Below, in pieces: positions 58,451 through 64,000 of a DNA stretch of 64,000 nucleotides (the stretch's first letter is position 1; each line of letters begins with the position of its first letter). Both the position numbers and the translations under genes were made by a program. The notes beneath the pieces are model-generated. The model was not told the origin of the DNA. It did not search any database and saw only the letters and a list, made by a program, of their open reading frames with translations. Where the stretch lies: assembly GCA_009617715.1 (NCBI GenBank), contig VTFK01000074.1:62001-126000 (forward strand), in the 5' to 3' direction. The DNA comes from Plectrocnemia conspersa (lineage: Eukaryota; Arthropoda; Insecta; Trichoptera; Polycentropodidae).

Positions 58451-58899
58451 TAAAGATTTAAACACAATTTTTTTAAGTACAGTATTAAATAATTGCGAGT
58501 TTTTGGACTATTTAATAAATACCATTTATTATTAATTAGCAAAATAAAATATGTAGTTACATTTTTGGATATTTTATAACAAATATGTTTCTAATTATTA
58601 TATTTTTTATGTTATTTTAAATAATATACATTTTAAACATTATTTTTTTTGCTAATGTGTAAGTACAAATGTATGTACATATGTATTTATTATAAATAAA
58701 AAAAATATATTAATACTTCTGCTTTTGCTTGGTTTAGGTAATTGGCAAAAAAGTGAGGTTATTGGATTTTAGGATTTGAACTGAAAAAAATATTTTATGG
58801 TGTATTGTCTTTTTATAAATATGTTAACTACTGTCACATAATATAAATACGGTATAACAGCGGTTCATTAAAGTATTAAGATATTACTGATTACACAAT

Positions 58900-60430
58900 A
58901 TATTTAATATTTATTTTTTTATACTGAAAATAGTTTTAATTTGTCTTAAAATACTGTCAAAAATTTGTTTTGAAAACGGTATAAACAAGAAACGTGAATT
59001 GACAAATTCAATTAACACGTCAAAATAAGTGAACCATAGAGGAACGTGTTATATGCCTTTATTAGCAACTACAACAATTTATTGTATCATAAACTAGTTA
59101 AAAAATGACTATTTTATAGTACATTAACTCATAATGGTTTAATGTAGTTAAAAAATAACGCTGACAAGCAATAAAATACAGTATTAGAAATATTGGTTAA
59201 ATTTAAATAAACCAGGTCAAATCTAGTATTATTTTTTCTATTATATAGAAGAATTTGGAATAGATCCATAAAATTTTATGCTATGTGTGTGGTCGACCAA
59301 TCTTCCATTTTTTACGATGCTTAACAATCACACCATCAATTCATTCATAACCCTTTTTAAGTACAAATCTACATATAATACGAAGGGCGCACCTCTGAGA
59401 TTGATATTTTGTAACCTACAAGTCACTGTTATTTATTATACATTTAATAACCTTTAAAATTAAAATAAATACATAATTATTCGACTGTGTTAAAATCGCT
59501 CAAGAATAAAATTAAATAATGCGGGCCTCGAGTTTATCAGTTAAATATATAACCTCACATTGGCAGATTAAAGACCTCTAGTATTTAATTACCCATTAAT
59601 TTTTTCCGTATCACTGATTGTCCTTCGCTTCGAATACTTTAACTTAATAAAATCGCTTCATTACCCGCAAACAATGAGATTCTTTGACATAAACGATGGA
59701 GAATTACTGTAAAAACATGTTAGCGAAATGTATTTGAGTTGAATGTGTCGCAGCGAGAGCTTTCGGGCTGTTCTTTAAAGATATGTTCTTAATAAGGTAG
59801 TTATTAATAACTTATTCATAATTATATGTTCAATGGTAAATAAGGAAATGAGTTATTAAATAGTTTAGAGGTTATTTTATATATATTATAATACAAGGTA
59901 AGAATTTTAAGCGAATCAATTAAGCGACCGATATGACAAAATCCTTTGAAGAGGTTCTAAATTAAGGATCCTGTTTCTAACTATTAATGTTATATTAATT
60001 TAAAATATGAATAGGTTGTGTTTGCGCGAAGCTCTTATTTAAGAAAAAATGGTTTTGTATCTGTTTCTGTATCATAAAAAATATTTCTAAAGAATTTATT
60101 TTAATCCTTAATGAAATGTCTCAAAAATATATTTTGATATTTATATCTTTACTTTCCGAGTCTCTTTTGTAATATAATTCATATTTTAATAAATAAATTA
60201 TTTTATAAACACCATCTCGACTCTACATTTACGCCAATTAAGAGGTTTTACTTATCATACAATTTCCTTTCACAAATACACATTTTTAAAAGGCGAGAAG
60301 CGAATACAAGGTTAAGTTTTCCGCTGCAGGAAAACCTGAAATCTTAATACGGCTGAATTAATACGATTTTGCAAAGGAAAATGTGGAAAAAGGATATACG
60401 CAATCGAGGAGGCTATGTATTTAATAAAAA
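58900..60430. other. No gene recognised
   Basis: AT-rich DNA without ORFs or listed repeats. The patch at 59640-59790 is slightly richer in GC but has no open frame. Confidence 0.5.
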
Positions 60431-60434
60431 TAAA

Positions 60435-60610
60435 TATGTGACGTTAATTATTTAATAAAATACAAATATGTGACGTTAATTATTTAATTCAATACAAATA
60501 ATGTTTAATTTTAAGCGTTTAACCGCTGAAATTCCATGTTTTGCAGCTGTGAATCTGTGCCTTCTCAATGGTTGATATTTTTTTTATCTATTTTAAATCA
60601 ATTTGCGACA
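60435..60610. repeat. Outlying copy of the CAGCTGTGAATCTGTGCC repeat
   Basis: Two short direct repeats (AATATGTGACGTTAATTATT) are followed by TTTAATTTTAAGCGTTTAACC, then TTGCAGCTGTGAATCTGTGC and CTTCTCAATGG. It matches the units of the array at 62.7-63.3 kb. Confidence 0.65.
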
Positions 60611-60779
60611 AACATAAAAATAAATTACAGGTTAATATATCAATGATCAACAAAGTATTGTTGAAGCGATTGGGACCGACTGACGCTAAACGTCAGATTT
60701 CGCTGCCTGTACGCCTCGCCGTAAAACATTCGAGGCGAATATATTTGTCAACAGTAAAAAGTCAAGCATGAAGCTAAGT

Positions 60780-61830
60780 ATAAACCGTAGCTTAAGACGC
60801 AGAGAAATATTACCGTGTAAATGACCCTTTACGGCCACTACACATAATTATATTAAAGGATTATAAAAGTCCTTGATTGTAAGACATAAATCGTGTTTAG
60901 GTCTTGTTTTGTTAAAAAAATATATTAACAGGTCATTAGAACAGCCTTGTCTGTTATTGCGACATCATCCCCATTCTGTGACTCCAATCGTCCGAATCGC
61001 TCAAGATCTTGAGAGTACATGTTCTGGTGTCGTACATGGTTGCACGCGCATTTCACGCACGTCCAAGCACTAAATGCCCGACACACGGTTACATTAGTAT
61101 CTACGTTATATCATGAAGTGCGTGTACGGAATGACCGACATTAGAGAAACGACCGTCTAAAAGTGAGCACCTTTCGAGAATAATTGAACGACATGTCTTA
61201 CAAGCACCAGTCGGTAATTATTGACCAAACATTTTTATATCTAGTTTTAAGCTAAGACTAAACCAACCAGAACAATGCTGCAGAATATTTAAATTGAGCA
61301 ATCCATACTTATTCTTCAAAAGCCAATTCATTTTTTCTACGAGAACATAATTTTCATATATGTATTTTTTTGACAACTTTAAACTTTCGTGCATAAGTTA
61401 AGAAAATGGCATAAACAACGTATGTGTTTTCGTTTTCCATTTGACTATTTTATTAGCATCATAGATACAATCGCTAACGATTATCGCGAATCAAAGGTCG
61501 ACGTTTAACCATCGACTAAGGTGCAAAAGACATCGCACGATCGCCCTACATATATTTTTATCAATTTAATTTTTATTTATTTTTATAAAATAAATGAAGT
61601 GAATAAAAAACAAAACAATTTGTGGCAGTTGACCTTGTGGTGGAGAGAAAATAGCATCAGTGTCTATAGGACAATGGGACGAAACCACCAACCTGTCATT
61701 ATCAGCATGGAGAAATTTTCGCGCAAAATCATCACGCTGCTGCGGTTCCCAAACCACAAAACACGTCACTGGTTAGATATTGTAAAATAACTATACTTTG
61801 ATCATAAATAAACAAAAGAATTGCATTGAT
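60780..61830. other. No supported gene
   Basis: Several ORFs of 60-90 codons occur (60568-60771, 60873-61073, 61521-61790), but none has a recognisable domain or splice context. The sequence is moderately GC-richer than its surroundings at 60660-61200. Confidence 0.45.
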
Positions 61831-61839
61831 TCATTTTGT

Positions 61840-61960
61840 TGAAAAAGAAAGATCTGGATTCAAATCCAATATGAGCCCTAGAGTTATTTTATTTTAATTT
61901 TATCTAGAAGATCGGAATTAGTGATTATTATATAATTATCCGATCCATTATTACAGATTA
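61840..61960 (+). repeat. SINE-like fragment
   Basis: The B-box-like CTGGATTCAAATCC is followed by AATATGAGCCCTAGAGTTATTTT, the same order as in the SINE at 26.1 kb (GAGTTCGATTCCTATATGAGCCCTT). Confidence 0.5.
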
Positions 61961-62179
61961 GGATTTTTGTAGATTTTGTAGATCGTGAAAAATCGGTTAG
62001 GTAATAATGTTCTATAATATAAATTAAAACTAATAAATATAATAATAAAAAACTTTCTGCCATTTTAAAATAACGGCTATATTACCGATTTTTAAGTTTT
62101 AACTATCATAGTTTTTTTTATAATGTCGCATTGAAACTTTTATTTAAATATAACTTTCAAATATCTTATATAAATATTG

Positions 62180-62310
62180 TTGACTAATCTGATCTGCCAT
62201 GTTGTTTCAACATGGCGGCTAATAAAATAAAATAATTTGTAGTTTTGTAAAAATATTTTTTAAATAACACTAAATATAAAATATTTTGTGTTATTTAAAA
62301 AATATGAAAA
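62180..62310. repeat. ATGGCG-palindrome unit plus short hairpin
   Basis: CTGATCTGCCATGTTGTTTCAACATGGCGGCTAATAAA matches the core of the array at 10.9-12 kb. It is followed by an 18-bp perfect inverted repeat (62253-62270 with 62288-62305). Confidence 0.7.
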
Positions 62311-62424
62311 TATGGTTTTTGACAACACGATTTTCAATAAAGTGTATAAAAAATAGTCAAAAATTAGGGTATTTGTTAGTTGGGACAGTGACACGCTTAA
62401 AAATCATCAGTTCTTACTCTCCAA

Positions 62425-62465
62425 TTCGTTCCTGTGCTGTTCAAACCCAAACCTAACCTAAACAA
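62425..62465. repeat. AACCTAACCTAA repeat, short copy
   Basis: GTGCTGTTCAAACCCAAACC followed by TAACCTAAAC matches the inner part of the copies at 28.1 and 35.3 kb. Confidence 0.65.
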
Positions 62466-62689
62466 ATTAATTATTATACCGTTATTATATTTGTTTTGGT
62501 TAGGCTGAGATATCAGAGTTTGAGTTTTTCTAGATTTTCCTAATCTTACGGATGAATATTGAGACGAATGTGACTAGAGACTCCAATCCGAATATTTTAA
62601 TAGCGAATAATTCGTCATATTTGTACTGAAATATTTTGAAATTTACTTTCAAAACCCAGATGTGTATATATGAGTGAAATTAATATTTT

Positions 62690-63330
62690 TATTTAATACA
62701 TATAATGTTTAATTCAAGTGTTTCTAAAGTAATTTATAATGGTAATATTTTTGGATATGAAAAATAAGAAAAAAACAGCTTTTAATTGCCAAATTTCCAC
62801 AAATTCCACATTTTTATTCTGCAGCTGTGAATCTGTGCCTTCTTAATGGCTGCTATTTTTATCTCTTTTTAATCAATTATAATAATGTATAATTTTGGAT
62901 GTTCCTAAAGTAATTTATTATGGTAGTTTTTTTTGGGTACAATTAAAAAAACATTTTTTAATTACCGAAATTCTAAAAAAATACTTATTTTTATTATGCA
63001 GCTGTGAATCCGCGCCTTCTCAATCTTTTTTATCTATTTTAAATCAATATGAATATTGTTTAATTTTAGCTTTTTCTGAAATAATTTATAATAGTAATAT
63101 TTTTTTGAGCATTAGTTTAATCGCCGAAATTCAACAAATAGCTCATTTTTATTTTGCAGCTGTGAAGCTGTGATTTCTCAACGTGTGACGTTAATTTTTT
63201 TATTATTCAAATAATTTTAATTTTAAGTGTTACTGAAGTAACTTATTATAGTTATATTTTTTTGGGATAATAATGAAATAAAAACACTTTTTAATTAGAA
63301 AAATTCTAAAAAATACTATTTTTTACAACT
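62690..63330. repeat. Tandem repeat of about 160-180 bp, about four units
   Basis: Units carry TTATTTTGCAGCTGTGAATC-like sequence at about 62815, 62995 and 63155, each followed by GTGCCTTCTYAAT, then TAATTTTAAGTGTTCCTAAAGTAATTTATWATGGTA and TTTTTAATTACCGAAATTC. The first unit is missing its head and the last is truncated. The ORF at 62895-63173 is a read-through of this array. Confidence 0.75.
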
Positions 63331-63339
63331 CAATGATTG

Positions 63340-64000
63340 AAAGAGTATTCCACGACGAATTAGACCACGAACTCATCGAAAATTCCATATTTTTTTCGTG
63401 AAGCAATAATATAAGATTTTAAAATATTTTTTCCCCATATGATTTTAAAATGTTTTTTTAACCTATTGATATTTTATTGTTTATTTTAATTTCACCTTTA
63501 ATTATCAATTATTATTTTATTAAGAAAATATATAAATTTAATAAAACAATAATTAAGAGCGAAGCAAAAATATCATTATATTTAAAATCCTAACATTCGG
63601 TATTCGCACACTTATTAGCTGCGGTACCTCACGATAGTGATGAACCGACAGCAAGTTTATTATAAATTATATTGTAACATATTTACTATTTATCCTAACT
63701 AATTATATAAATTATTTTATTTCATATTTTAAGTTTTAAACTGATTGTGCAAATCTTATTTAAGCAAAATATCAGCTTTTAAGAGAAAAATAAAAAACTG
63801 AGCAACAGATTTTTTTACAAACTTATATTTTTTTTGTTATTTCCCTTTCATTCCCCCACGTCCCTCTTTTTTATCTTAATGAGTTAATCCAGTTTATACT
63901 AATATATCTTTTAAAAGTCACAAAATATATTGATACAATATAAAAATTTTAACAATACAGTTTGACATAATACTTTCGATGTACACGTACTCGACAAACG
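63340..64000. other. No gene recognised
   Basis: AT-rich DNA to the end of the window, without ORFs of note or copies of the listed repeats. Confidence 0.5.

Noticed and set aside
62895..63173. 92-codon ORF
   Set aside because: It is a read-through of the tandem repeat at 62.7-63.3 kb.
1..64000. CRISPR arrays, bacterial operons, riboswitches, rRNA
   Set aside because: None seen; the window is eukaryotic, and the regular repeats found are satellites, MITEs or coding minisatellites.

Overview
This is a very AT-rich window of insect nuclear DNA. The evidence is spliced genes with GT-AG introns, an arthropod-type chitin-binding (peritrophin-A, CBM14) protein, two snakeskin-type smooth septate junction genes, tRNA-derived SINE-like repeats, a dead jockey/CR1-like retrotransposon and many short non-autonomous DNA elements. 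I cannot name the order. Most short ORFs are chance or lie inside repeats. Only four protein genes are well supported.

Layout. 1-13.5 kb: no convincing gene. It holds fold-back elements (306-537, 7346-7757), copies of dispersed repeats, a SINE (about 8.4 kb) and a diverged repeat family built around ATGGCG palindromes (10.9-12 kb). 13.86-41.85 kb, + strand: one large gene in nine coding exons, predicted 2311 aa. It has a signal peptide, a degenerate chitinase-like (GH18) fold without the catalytic acidic motif, two CBM14 domains, a long Tyr/Ser/Pro/His-rich low-complexity region with about 17 tandem copies of a 40-50 aa repeat, and a third CBM14 at the C-terminus. Its first intron is 19.3 kb and contains satellite-like repeats, a piggyBac-like MITE, a 1.1-kb TIR element and two LINE fragments.

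43.6-45.2 kb, - strand: the last two exons of adenylosuccinate lyase (purine synthesis). The N-terminal exon was not found. 46.77-48.43 kb and 50.56-52.12 kb, + strand: two tandem four-TM snakeskin (Ssk) paralogs with identical exon structure. Each has a tandem GATAAG cluster about 160-175 bp upstream of its ATG, which suggests a gut GATA-factor input. The DNA between them contains a duplicate of the first gene's 3' flank and diverged roughly 290-bp repeats. 55.5-55.7 kb, + strand: a probable core promoter (Inr plus correctly spaced DPE) and a non-coding first exon ending at a good donor; the rest of that gene would lie to the right or outside the window. 57-64 kb: satellite-like and tandem repeats with no supported gene.

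The large chitin-binding protein and the Ssk pair both fit the biology of chitin-lined or smooth-junction epithelia such as midgut, hindgut and cuticle-forming tissue. That functional link is inference. ADSL is an unrelated housekeeping gene.
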